From Polaribacter haliotis (lineage in GTDB: Bacteria > Bacteroidota > Bacteroidia > Flavobacteriales > Flavobacteriaceae), in assembly GCF_014784055.1 (NCBI RefSeq), contig NZ_CP061813.1, positions 3,358,001-3,422,000 on the forward strand: 64,000 nucleotides of DNA, given 5' to 3'. Positions 26,542 through 34,751 of this stretch are shown here, piece after piece. A model generated the notes under the pieces. The model ran no database searches and was not told where the DNA came from. It worked only from the letters and a program-made list of their open reading frames with translations. The position numbers and the translations under genes were made by a program. Position 1 is the first letter of the stretch. Each line of letters opens with the position of its first letter.

Positions 26542-28038
26542 TTATTTTACAATTAATTTTTGAGTTTTTACTAACTGAATCATATTATTAATGTCGTCTT
26601 TTAAAAGTCTATCGTCTTCTAATTTATCCACTTTTTCTCTAATGATCGTATGATTTTTTTCAATAATTGTAGAAAATGTGTTTGGTCTTCTAAATTCTAA
26701 GGCTTGTGCAGCGTACATTAATTCAATAGCTAAAATTTTCTCTAAATTTTCTAAAATTTCATTGAATTGTCGCCCAGAAATACTTCCCATAGAAACATGG
26801 TCTTCTTGCCCTAAAGAAGTTGGAATGCTATCTGCAGAAGGAGGGAAGCATAAAGATTTATTTTCTGTAACCAATGCTGCAGTGGTGTATTGAGGAATCA
26901 TAAAACCAGAATTTAAGCCACCACTTTTAGTTAATAATCTTGGCAAACCATATTTGCCTTCTAATAATAAATAACAACGCCTGTCTGCAATATTTCCTAA
27001 TTCGGATGCTGCAATGGAACAATAATCTAAAGCCATTGCCAAAGGCTGACCGTGAAAGTTTCCACCAGAAATTGCTTCGGTTTCACTTAAAACAATTGGG
27101 TTGTCTGTCACAGAATTCATTTCTATTTCTGCTAATTCTTGTAAATGATAAAAAGCATTTCTACTTGCTCCATGAACTTGTGGAATACAACGCATAGAAT
27201 ATGGATCTTGCACACGTTCGCAGTCTTCATGAGAAGTAATGTTTTGAGAATTTTCAAACAACATTCTCATTCTTTCAGCCACTTTTAAACTGCCTTTAAA
27301 AGGGCGTATTTTATGTAATTCTTCTTTAAAGGGCGAAGCACTTCCTTTATATCCTTCTATGCTCATAGCTCCAGAAACATCTGATAAATCTAACAAATAT
27401 TCCATTTTTTTAAGTCCGACTATGGTATGTGCTAAAATAAATTGCGTTCCGTTTATCAGCCCTAAACCTTCTTTTGCATGCAATTCTAAAGGTTCCATAT
27501 CATGATTGCTCAAAACTTCTTTCGCAGGAACAATTTTTTTATCAATCCAAAATTCCCCTTCACCAATTAACGGTAAAAATAAATGAGAAAGTGGCGCTAA
27601 ATCACCTGATGCACCTACAGAACCTTGTTTTGGAACGGTTGGCAACAAATCGTTTTCAATAAAATAAATAATGCGTTCAATCAGTTTCAATCGAACACCA
27701 GAAAAACCTTGGCACAAAGCGTGTACCTTGCAAATCATCATTATTTTAGAGATGTGTTTATTAATATTTTCGCCAACTCCAACTGCATGTGTAATTAATA
27801 AATTTGTTTGAAGTTGGTTCGTTTCCTCTGGGGAAATCTGTACATCACATAAAGGACCAAAACCAGTGTTTATACCATAAACAGCTTTATTATTTTTAGT
27901 GATGGTTTCTACTTTTTTTCTACAAGAAATTATTCTTTCTTTTGCTTCGTTATTAATAATGCCCTTTAATTTTCCATTAGAAATGGCAATTACTTTATCT
28001 GTGGTAAGGGTATCTACTCCGTATTTAAACATCATCAT
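26542..28038 (-). CDS. hutH: Histidine ammonia-lyase
   Basis: HutH removes ammonia from histidine to give urocanate. The self-formed MIO electrophile arises from Ala-Ser-Gly (143-145) in GSVGASGDLAPLSH. Other family blocks are YGINTGFGPL (about 54-63), GLINGTQF and SGGNFHGQPLAMALDY. Length 498 aa is typical. The open frame begins MMMFKYG; any of the three Met codons could start. It is the first gene of the four-gene hut operon, and the LysR gene diverges upstream. Confidence 0.96.
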   Translation of the reverse strand: MMMFKYGVDTLTTDKVIAISNGKLKGIINNEAKERIISCRKKVETITKNNKAVYGINTGFGPLCDVQISPEETNQLQTNLLITHAVGVGENINKHISKIMMICKVHALCQGFSGVRLKLIERIIYFIENDLLPTVPKQGSVGASGDLAPLSHLFLPLIGEGEFWIDKKIVPAKEVLSNHDMEPLELHAKEGLGLINGTQFILAHTIVGLKKMEYLLDLSDVSGAMSIEGYKGSASPFKEELHKIRPFKGSLKVAERMRMLFENSQNITSHEDCERVQDPYSMRCIPQVHGASRNAFYHLQELAEIEMNSVTDNPIVLSETEAISGGNFHGQPLAMALDYCSIAASELGNIADRRCYLLLEGKYGLPRLLTKSGGLNSGFMIPQYTTAALVTENKSLCFPPSADSIPTSLGQEDHVSMGSISGRQFNEILENLEKILAIELMYAAQALEFRRPNTFSTIIEKNHTIIREKVDKLEDDRLLKDDINNMIQLVKTQKLIVK

Positions 28039-28055
28039 ATTTAATTTGTGTTTTA

Positions 28056-28081
28056 CAAAGTTATCGTTACTTTTGATAACT
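28056..28081. promoter_or_regulatory. Divergent hutH/lysR operator with LysR-type box and -7 element
   Basis: On the minus strand TAACTTTG (RC of 28056-28063) matches the -7 consensus for hutH. Overlapping it is the inverted repeat AGTTATC-N9-GATAACT (28059-28081), whose core fits the LysR T-N11-A rule. The site lies in the 75-bp gap between hutH and the divergent LysR gene. Confidence 0.6.
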
Positions 28082-28113
28082 AATAATACTATTTATTAAG
28101 TTAATTAATAGCT

Positions 28114-28992
28114 ATGAGTTATCAAATAGAATTAAGACACATTAAATATTTTTTAGCAGTTGCAGAAGAATTACATTTTAGAAGAGCGGCCGAAAAATTA
28201 TTTATTTCGCAACCAGGCTTAAGTACACAAATAAAACATTTAGAAGAAGAATTGGGTGTCGTTTTATTTGAAAGAAATAATAGAAACGTAAGTTTAACCA
28301 ATGCAGGAAAATACTTAAAGGAAGAATTATCGTTGCAATTAAAAGAGTTGTCCAATACATTTACGAACGCTAAATTATTGCATCAAGGTAAAAAAGGAGA
28401 ATTAAGAATTGGGTATGTTGGTTCTGCAATGCAAGACGTTATTCCTAATTTATTGTTGAATTTCGAAAAAAATCACCCAGATATTTTATTCGATTTAAAG
28501 GAATTTGACAACCAAAAACAAATTGAAGATTTATTGTCTTTTTCAATAGATGTCGGTTTTGTTCGTTTAGAAAGAGTACCAAGAACTTTAGAAATAAAAT
28601 CAATCTTAAAAGAATTTTTTTGTTTGGTTTTACCAGAAAATCATTCAATAAATAAAGAAAATTTTAAAAGTTTGGAACAATTTAAAGAAGAACAATTCAT
28701 TCTTTTCGACTCTAAGTATAGTGCATCATATCACGAAAAAGTAATGCAAATTTTTGATGATTGTGGTTTTGCACCCATTATTTCTCATAATACGATTCAT
28801 TCAGATTCTATTTACAAATTGGTTGAAAATAACTTTGGAATTTCTATTGTCCCAAAATCATTAGCTCAAAAAAGAGGTTATAAAATTAAATTTGTTGACT
28901 TGGATATGATTCCTCAGAAAACAACACTTTCGGTAATTTGGAATAAAAAGAATGGAAATTTAATATTGAATGATTTTTTGGAGTTGATTTAG
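28114..28992 (+). CDS. LysR-family transcriptional regulator
   Basis: The 292-residue protein has an N-terminal winged helix-turn-helix (about 5-65: LRHIKYFLAVAEELHFRRAAEKLFISQPGLSTQIK) and a C-terminal periplasmic-binding-like effector domain (about 95-290). Divergent placement next to hutH and the inverted repeat between them suggest it controls histidine degradation, probably with urocanate or histidine as effector, but the ligand is inferred. HutC (GntR family) is the usual hut regulator in proteobacteria; none is seen here. Confidence 0.87.
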   Translation: MSYQIELRHIKYFLAVAEELHFRRAAEKLFISQPGLSTQIKHLEEELGVVLFERNNRNVSLTNAGKYLKEELSLQLKELSNTFTNAKLLHQGKKGELRIGYVGSAMQDVIPNLLLNFEKNHPDILFDLKEFDNQKQIEDLLSFSIDVGFVRLERVPRTLEIKSILKEFFCLVLPENHSINKENFKSLEQFKEEQFILFDSKYSASYHEKVMQIFDDCGFAPIISHNTIHSDSIYKLVENNFGISIVPKSLAQKRGYKIKFVDLDMIPQKTTLSVIWNKKNGNLILNDFLELI

Positions 28993-29012
28993 AATGAGGA
29001 AAATAAAAGCAC

Positions 29013-29041
29013 AAAAAAACCCGAACAAAAGTTCGGGTTTT
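29013..29041. terminator. Bidirectional terminator between LysR gene and tRNA-Phe
   Basis: AAAACCCGAAC and GTTCGGGTTTT form an 11-bp stem with a 4-nt loop (29016-29041). T-rich sequence follows on both strands, so it can end the LysR transcript and the convergent tRNA-Phe transcript. Confidence 0.85.
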
Positions 29042-29044
29042 AAG

Positions 29045-29117
29045 TGGTACCTCCAGGAATCGAACCAGGGACACAAGGATTTTCAGTCCTTTGCTCTACC
29101 AACTGAGCTAAGGTACC
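29045..29117 (-). tRNA. tRNA-Phe (GAA)
   Basis: The 73-nt minus-strand sequence folds as a full cloverleaf: acceptor GGTACCT/AGGTACC, D arm with GCTC/GAGC, anticodon stem AAGGA/TCCTT around the loop CTGAAAA (anticodon GAA at positions 34-36), a 5-nt variable loop and T arm CCTGG-TTCGATT-CCAGG. The discriminator is A and CCA is not encoded. It stands alone rather than in a tRNA cluster. Confidence 0.97.
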
Positions 29118-29133
29118 ATTGCCTTAGCGGATG

Positions 29134-29141
29134 CAAATATA
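29134..29141 (-). promoter_or_regulatory. Candidate -7 box for tRNA-Phe
   Basis: The minus strand reads TATATTTG, a perfect TAnnTTTG, 16 nt before the tRNA 5' end at 29117. A TAG rather than TTG sits at the -33 distance. Confidence 0.6.
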
Positions 29142-29188
29142 AAATGTTTTTTTACATCTACTAAAGAAAATTTAAAAAATTTCTGTTG

Positions 29189-29196
29189 TACTTTTG
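29189..29196 (+). promoter_or_regulatory. Candidate -7 box for the coaX operon
   Basis: TACTTTTG matches TAnnTTTG, 21 nt before the coaX ATG at 29218. No clear -33 TTG at the usual distance. Confidence 0.45.
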
Positions 29197-29217
29197 ATTT
29201 TTATCTAAAATAACCAA

Positions 29218-29946
29218 ATGAACCTAACAATCGATGTCGGAAATACAAGAGTTAAAATAGCTGTTTTTGAGCGAAATAACCTCGTGGAAACCATGTTTTT
29301 TGATAAGAAAAAAATAATTTCAGAAATTCAAAAAATTTTAAAAAAATATTTAATTTCTAATGGAATTATCTCAAATGTTGCGACAATTTCAGAAAACAAG
29401 ATGGAAAAATTGCAGAAAATCGTCAATTTACAAGTTGTTTCCTCTAAGATAAAAGTCCCTTTTATTAATTTATACAAAACTCCACTTACTTTAGGAGTCG
29501 ATAGAATTGCTTTAGTTTCTGGAGCAGTAAAACAATTTCCAAATAAAAACGTTTTAATTATAGATGCTGGAACCTGTATTACATTTGACTTTGTAAATGC
29601 TAAATCGGAATATTTAGGTGGTGCTATTTCTCCAGGAATTCATTTAAGATATAAAGCTTTAAACTATTTTACAGCCAATTTACCATTAATTGATGCACTT
29701 GAAATAGAAAATTTTGTTGGAAAAGACACTAAAGAAAGTATTATTTCTGGAGTTTTAAACGGAGTTGTAAAAGAGATAGATGGTGTTATTACAGACTATG
29801 ATAATAAATATATGGATTTAACAGTACTTTTAACAGGTGGAGACACAAATTTCTTGTCAAAACAATTAAAAAGTAGCATATTTGCCAATCAAAATTTGCT
29901 CCTACAAGGACTAAATGAAATATTGATATTTAACGGATACAAATGA
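29218..29946 (+). CDS. coaX: Type III pantothenate kinase
   Basis: CoaX phosphorylates pantothenate in the first step of coenzyme A synthesis. The ASKHA-fold phosphate loop MNLTIDVGNTRVK is at the N-terminus; TLGVDRIALVSGA (about 91-103) and IIDAGTCITFDFV (about 117-129) are the type III signature blocks; GGAISPGIHLRYKAL follows. Length 242 aa fits. It heads an operon of envelope genes and overlaps the next gene by an ATGA. Confidence 0.93.
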   Translation: MNLTIDVGNTRVKIAVFERNNLVETMFFDKKKIISEIQKILKKYLISNGIISNVATISENKMEKLQKIVNLQVVSSKIKVPFINLYKTPLTLGVDRIALVSGAVKQFPNKNVLIIDAGTCITFDFVNAKSEYLGGAISPGIHLRYKALNYFTANLPLIDALEIENFVGKDTKESIISGVLNGVVKEIDGVITDYDNKYMDLTVLLTGGDTNFLSKQLKSSIFANQNLLLQGLNEILIFNGYK

Positions 29947-31229
29947 TTAGAAAGATTTTAGTAGTATTTTTACTCATAACTTCTACAACTTTATTGGCAC
30001 AGAAAACAAATTCTTCTCCATATTCTTTTTTTGGAATAGGTGAGGAGTTCAGCCCAAGAACTGTAGAGCAACATAGTATGGGAGGTATAGGAGTAGCTTA
30101 TAACCATTACAAATATTTAAACTTTACAAACCCTGCTGCAAATGCGTATTTAAGATATACGACGTATGCTTTTGGTGGATTAAACAACGATTTAACAATA
30201 AAGAGTGGTGGAGAAAAGCAAAAATCTACATCTACAAGTTTAAGTTATATTGCTTTGGGGTTTCCTATAGGTAAAAATGCTGGTTTTTCTTTAGGGTTAC
30301 AACCAATATCTTCTGTTGGATATTCTTTAGTAAATAATTCTTTCGATGTAAATGGAGATTTAAAAGCAGTAACTCTTTACGAAGGTGATGGTGGAATTAA
30401 TAGAATTTATGGAAGCTTTGGGATGAAAGTTTTTAAGAATTTTTCTATCGGAATCGAAGCAGATTATAGTTTTGGTAGTATAGAAAATAGCATAACAAAT
30501 CAAATAGATGAAGTAAGTTTAGCTACTAAATATAAGGAAGACAACATTATAAGAGGAGGTGCTATAACATTTGGTACTCAATATCAAAAACTACTTAAAA
30601 ATAATTTATATTTGAATGCTGGTGCTACTTTTAAATTAGGAAATGATTTAAGAGTTACTGGAAACGAATACTTGTATTCTCTTACCTTAGGTTCTAATGG
30701 AGGAGACATTCCAAGAGATACATTATCAAATGGAGCAGTGAATGGGAAATATAGAATGCCATTAAAAAGTATTTTAGGAGTTGGTTTAGGTAAATTTGAT
30801 AAATGGTATCTTTCATTAGAGTATGAAAACCAAGATGCAATACAGGTTTTAGGATCACTCTCAAATACAAATGCAGCCTATAGATACGAAGATTCTAATA
30901 GATTTTCTTTAGGTGGTTATTTTTTACCTAAAATAAATTCAATTTCTAGTTATTGGGATAGAGTTACATACAGAGCAGGAGTAAGGTTTGAAAAGACTGG
31001 TTTGTCTGTAGATGGTTCTGGTGCTGGTACGAATTTTACAACAATTAACGACTTTGGCATGTCTTTTGGTTTAGGTTTACCACTGAAGCAATTGTCTAAT
31101 GTTAATTTAGGATTTGAATTTGGTAAAAGAGGAACTACGACTAATAATCTAATACAAGAGAATTATGTAAACTTTAGGTTGAGTTTATCCTTATCAGAAA
31201 GTTGGTTTCAGAAAAGAAAAATTGATTAA
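29943..31229 (+). CDS. Outer-membrane beta-barrel protein (FadL/OMPP1-like)
   Basis: The 428-residue protein has a signal peptide (MIRKILVVFLLITSTTLLAQ) and then SSPYSFFGIGEEFSPRTVEQHSMGG, the typical start of a flavobacterial outer-membrane barrel family. The rest alternates short hydrophobic strands with polar turns (FSLGLQPISSVGYSLVNN and similar), with a terminal RLSLSLSESWF. It overlaps coaX by four bases (ATGA). The fold resembles OMPP1/FadL-like transporters, but the substrate is unknown. It is conserved next to coaX in related genomes as I recall. Confidence 0.78.
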   Translation: MIRKILVVFLLITSTTLLAQKTNSSPYSFFGIGEEFSPRTVEQHSMGGIGVAYNHYKYLNFTNPAANAYLRYTTYAFGGLNNDLTIKSGGEKQKSTSTSLSYIALGFPIGKNAGFSLGLQPISSVGYSLVNNSFDVNGDLKAVTLYEGDGGINRIYGSFGMKVFKNFSIGIEADYSFGSIENSITNQIDEVSLATKYKEDNIIRGGAITFGTQYQKLLKNNLYLNAGATFKLGNDLRVTGNEYLYSLTLGSNGGDIPRDTLSNGAVNGKYRMPLKSILGVGLGKFDKWYLSLEYENQDAIQVLGSLSNTNAAYRYEDSNRFSLGGYFLPKINSISSYWDRVTYRAGVRFEKTGLSVDGSGAGTNFTTINDFGMSFGLGLPLKQLSNVNLGFEFGKRGTTTNNLIQENYVNFRLSLSLSESWFQKRKID

Positions 31230-31247
31230 TTATTTAAAACTATTAAA

Positions 31248-32567
31248 ATGAAGAAAATTACGTTTTTATTAGCGGCTATGTTGTTCTTGAACACTGTAAA
31301 AACAAATGCTCAGGATGCGAAAATGGAATGTACAAAAAATTACAATCTATTTTTAGGTGACTTCAAATCTAAGAAATATGATGATGCATATGTAAATTGG
31401 ATAAAATTAATGGACGAATGTAAAGACTTGTCTGTAAATATTTATAAGTATGGATCTATTTTAGCAGAGAAAGTTAAAAAAGATCCTGTATTAGCAAAAA
31501 GAGTTTACGAACAACGTTTACAATATTTTCCTAATAATAACCCTGCAAAAGTACATAGTGATTATGCAACTTATTTGTCAGCAAATAAATTAGCGTCAGA
31601 AGCAGAGGTTTTTGCAATTCTTGAAAAAGGATATGCAATAGATCCTACAAAAATGGGGATTAAAAATTTATACATGTATTTTCAAGGTATAACAGATAGA
31701 AATAAAGATACAAATCCTCAAAAAGTTTTTGATACTTATGATGATGTTTTGGAAAGTATGAGTAAGAAATTAGATGGTTATGCTGCTAAATTAAAAGAAT
31801 TATCTGTAGATACTATTGCTAACAAAAAAATGATTGATGCTTATTCTAATAATTCTAGAGCTTTAGGTACAGTAGAGGGTGGTTTAGATAATATTATTTC
31901 TGAAATAGCAACGTGTGAGCGTTTAGTGCCATTATACGAAAGAGATTTCGAAGCAAACAAATCGAATGCTGTTTGGTTAAAAAGAGCGGTTTCTAGAATG
32001 TTTAATAAAGGGTGTCAAAAAGAGCCATTATACCAAAAATTAGTAAAAGCTTATGCAGAAGCTTCTCCTTCTCCAGAAGCATATGCTTTCTTAGCAAATG
32101 TATTGGAAGATAATGGAGACGAAGCTGGAGCAACAGCAATGAGAGAGAAATCTTTTAATTTAGAAACAGATCCATTAAAGAAGTCTAAGTATAAGTTAAA
32201 GTTTGCACAAGCAGCTAAAGATAGAGGTCAATATAGCAAAGCAAGAAGTTTGGCTAGAGAAGCGTTAAGCTTTAACCCGAATTCAGGAAGAGCTTATTTA
32301 TTTATAGCGAGTCTATATGCAGCTAGTGTAAATAATTGTGGAGGTAATGAGTTTGAAAAAAGAATGGTATATGTTGCGGCTTTAAATAAAGCAAGAAGAG
32401 CTGCTGCTGTAGACCCTAGTATGTCTTCAACTGCAAGGAAGTATGCAAGAAATTATGCGGCAAACTCACCAAGTCAATCAGTAATTTTTACAGCTGGTGC
32501 AACACCTGGAGGTAAATACACTATAAAATGTTGGATTGGAGAAACTGTTACAATTCCAAAAAAATAG
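31248..32567 (+). CDS. Periplasmic/secreted TPR protein
   Basis: A 439-residue protein with a signal peptide (MKKITFLLAAMLFLNTVKTNAQ) and tetratricopeptide-like helical repeats over about 30-390 (for example SPEAYAFLANVLEDNGDEAGATAM and GQYSKARSLAREALSFNPNSGRAYLFIAS). Four conserved Cys residues are visible (MECTK, DECKD, ATCER, KGCQK), and another Cys near KCWIG at the C-terminus. It probably scaffolds proteins in the periplasm. It is 18 bp after the outer-membrane protein gene and 4 bp before lptC. Confidence 0.8.
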   Translation: MKKITFLLAAMLFLNTVKTNAQDAKMECTKNYNLFLGDFKSKKYDDAYVNWIKLMDECKDLSVNIYKYGSILAEKVKKDPVLAKRVYEQRLQYFPNNNPAKVHSDYATYLSANKLASEAEVFAILEKGYAIDPTKMGIKNLYMYFQGITDRNKDTNPQKVFDTYDDVLESMSKKLDGYAAKLKELSVDTIANKKMIDAYSNNSRALGTVEGGLDNIISEIATCERLVPLYERDFEANKSNAVWLKRAVSRMFNKGCQKEPLYQKLVKAYAEASPSPEAYAFLANVLEDNGDEAGATAMREKSFNLETDPLKKSKYKLKFAQAAKDRGQYSKARSLAREALSFNPNSGRAYLFIASLYAASVNNCGGNEFEKRMVYVAALNKARRAAAVDPSMSSTARKYARNYAANSPSQSVIFTAGATPGGKYTIKCWIGETVTIPKK

Positions 32568-32571
32568 TTTT

Positions 32572-33138
32572 GTGAAAAACTATCAACAAATAATATTAAA
32601 AAGCATTACTGTACTATTTTTTACAGTAATGCTTTTTTCTTGTTCTAATTCTACTGAAGAAGTTCGTAATTTTTTAGAGGAAAAAAACCTTCCAATTGGT
32701 ACAGCAAAAGATGCTTATCATATTTATAAAGATTCTGGTAGAATTACTTCAAAATTAATTACACCTTTGTTATTAGATTTCAGTAATCGTAAAGAACATC
32801 CTTACAACGAGTTCCCAGAAGGTTTAAAAATTATTAATTTCGAGAATAAAGGAAAAGATTCTGTTACTGTTTTAGGCGATTACGCATTAACATATTCAAA
32901 AACAGAAATTTCTGAAATTAAAGGAAATGTGGTGGTTATAAATCATACAGATAAATCGAGATTAGAAACAGATCAGCTTTTTTGGGATCAAAAAACGAAA
33001 TATTTTGTTTCAGAAGAGCCTTTTACATTGTATCAAGATAGAGATACAATTATAGGGATTGGGTTTGAGTGTAAAGAAGATTTAACCAAACATTTAACTA
33101 AAAAAACTACAGGAAGATTAGAAACTAAAGAAGAATAA
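32572..33138 (+). CDS. lptC: LPS export ABC transporter periplasmic protein LptC (lipoprotein)
   Basis: LptC bridges the inner-membrane LptFG complex to LptA/LptD in LPS transport. The protein has a lipoprotein signal ending VMLFSC and then a single beta-jellyroll domain with LPIGTAKDAYHIYKDSGRIT, VVVINHTDKSRLETDQLFWD and EEPFTLYQDRDTIIGIGFE, the LptC/OstA pattern. The open frame could begin further upstream at 32536 but that overlaps the TPR gene; GTG 32572 gives the proper signal peptide and 4-bp spacing, so I use it (188 aa). Confidence 0.85.
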   Translation: MKNYQQIILKSITVLFFTVMLFSCSNSTEEVRNFLEEKNLPIGTAKDAYHIYKDSGRITSKLITPLLLDFSNRKEHPYNEFPEGLKIINFENKGKDSVTVLGDYALTYSKTEISEIKGNVVVINHTDKSRLETDQLFWDQKTKYFVSEEPFTLYQDRDTIIGIGFECKEDLTKHLTKKTTGRLETKEE

Positions 33139-33141
33139 ATT

Positions 33142-33348
33142 ATGAACAGACTTTGGAAATTTTTTCAATATGGATATTTAATGGTAGCATTTATTTGCAT
33201 AGTTGAAGGTATAGTTCGTTGGAATACAGAAAGAAATAGATCTTATTTGTTTTTAGGTTTTGCTATTTTTATTATTTTAGTATTCTTCTTTAAAAGACAC
33301 TTTAGAAAAAAAGTAGAAAAAAGAAACAAACAAAACAACCAACAATAG
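33142..33348 (+). CDS. Small membrane protein (68 aa)
   Basis: A 68-residue protein with two hydrophobic helices (about 8-24 and 33-50) and a basic tail (KRHFRKKVEKRNKQNNQQ). It starts 3 bp after lptC and ends 14 bp before the CNNM hemolysin gene, which makes an operon member likely. I recognise no domain; a role in the envelope is inferred from context only. Confidence 0.65.
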   Translation: MNRLWKFFQYGYLMVAFICIVEGIVRWNTERNRSYLFLGFAIFIILVFFFKRHFRKKVEKRNKQNNQQ

Positions 33349-33362
33349 TTTAACATTTCTTA

Positions 33363-34628
33363 ATGGAAATTGAACTTATTATTATTTTTTTATCCATAAT
33401 TCTTTCCGCTTTTTTTTCGGGAATGGAGATTGCATTTGTATCTGCGAATAAGTTACATATAGAATTAGAAAAGAAAAGGGAGGGTTTTATTCCTAAGATT
33501 TTAAATAGAATTACCCAAAAATCCTCAAAATTTATTACCACAATGCTGGTGGGTAATAATATTTCTTTGGTAGTTTATAGTTATTATATGGGGGCTTTTC
33601 TGGTAAGAATTCTTCCAATAGAAAGTTATAATGAATTTACAATTCTATTAATACAAACCATCATATCTACAATTGTAATTTTAATAACTGCAGAGTTTTT
33701 ACCAAAAGCAATTTTTAGAATTTATGCAAACGAAGTTTTAAAAATTTTTGCAGTTCCTGCTTATGTGTTTTATATTTTATTCCATTATTTTTCAGAATTT
33801 ATTACTGTAATTTCCGACTTTTTATTGCGTGTTTTCTTTAAAACAAATGCAGATGAGCAACAAACGGAATTCAGTAAAGAAGAATTAGGTAATTACATTA
33901 CAGAGCAATTAGAAACCGGAAGTGAAGACGAAGAAATGGATTCCGAAATTCAAATTTTCCAGAATGCATTAGAATTTCATAACGTAAAAGCAAGAGAAGT
34001 TATGGTTCCAAGAACCGAAATTATTGCTGTAGAAATTCACGAAAAAGTATCGAATCTTAAAAGAATGTTTATAGAAACAGGTTTATCTAAAATACTAGTT
34101 TATAAAACTTCTATGGACGATGTAATTGGTTATGTTAACGCATTCGAACTTTTTAAAAAACCTAAAACCATAAAATCAATCTTACTTCCTGTAGAATTCG
34201 CTCCAGAATCTATGATGATTAATAACGTTTTAAATAATTTAATGAAAAAACGTAAAAGCGTTGCTATTGTGGTAGATGAATATGGGGGAACTTCTGGGAT
34301 GATTACAGTTGAAGATATTGTAGAAGAATTGTTTGGCGAGATTGAAGACGAACACGATTCTCAAGAATTTTTAGAAGAAAGAGTAAATGAAACCACTTTT
34401 AATTTTTCTGCACGATTAGAAGTAGATTATTTAAATGAAGAATATGGTTTAAATATTCCTAAGTCAGAAGCTTATGAAACTTTAGGAGGTTTTATTATAA
34501 ACCACACAGAAAACATCCCGCAAGAAAAAGATGTGGTTGATATTGAGGGTTTTGAGGTTCGTATTTTAAAAACAAGTAGTGCTAAAATAGACGAAGTATC
34601 ACTTAAAATTCAATTAGAAGACGATTAA
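33363..34628 (+). CDS. CNNM/CorC-type hemolysin family protein
   Basis: The 421-residue protein has an N-terminal DUF21 transmembrane domain (about 1-195; four hydrophobic segments, with FSGMEIAFVSANK as its signature), a CBS pair (about 207-335: VKAREVMVPRTEI and RKSVAIVVDEYGGTSGMITVEDIVEELFG) and a C-terminal CorC_HlyC domain (about 340-420). Relatives transport divalent cations such as Mg2+; older databases call them hemolysins. The GldE gliding protein is a related paralogue, but I cannot assign that. It follows lptC and the small membrane gene. Confidence 0.87.
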   Translation: MEIELIIIFLSIILSAFFSGMEIAFVSANKLHIELEKKREGFIPKILNRITQKSSKFITTMLVGNNISLVVYSYYMGAFLVRILPIESYNEFTILLIQTIISTIVILITAEFLPKAIFRIYANEVLKIFAVPAYVFYILFHYFSEFITVISDFLLRVFFKTNADEQQTEFSKEELGNYITEQLETGSEDEEMDSEIQIFQNALEFHNVKAREVMVPRTEIIAVEIHEKVSNLKRMFIETGLSKILVYKTSMDDVIGYVNAFELFKKPKTIKSILLPVEFAPESMMINNVLNNLMKKRKSVAIVVDEYGGTSGMITVEDIVEELFGEIEDEHDSQEFLEERVNETTFNFSARLEVDYLNEEYGLNIPKSEAYETLGGFIINHTENIPQEKDVVDIEGFEVRILKTSSAKIDEVSLKIQLEDD

Positions 34629-34751
34629 AAAAAACTTCATACAATCTTTCCTTTAAATTGCTAGCTATCTTACCACTAATATGTTTAAAATGGGTTGCAA
34701 TATTAAAACCCAAATCGTATATTCGCCAACTGAAAATAAATTAAATTAAGT

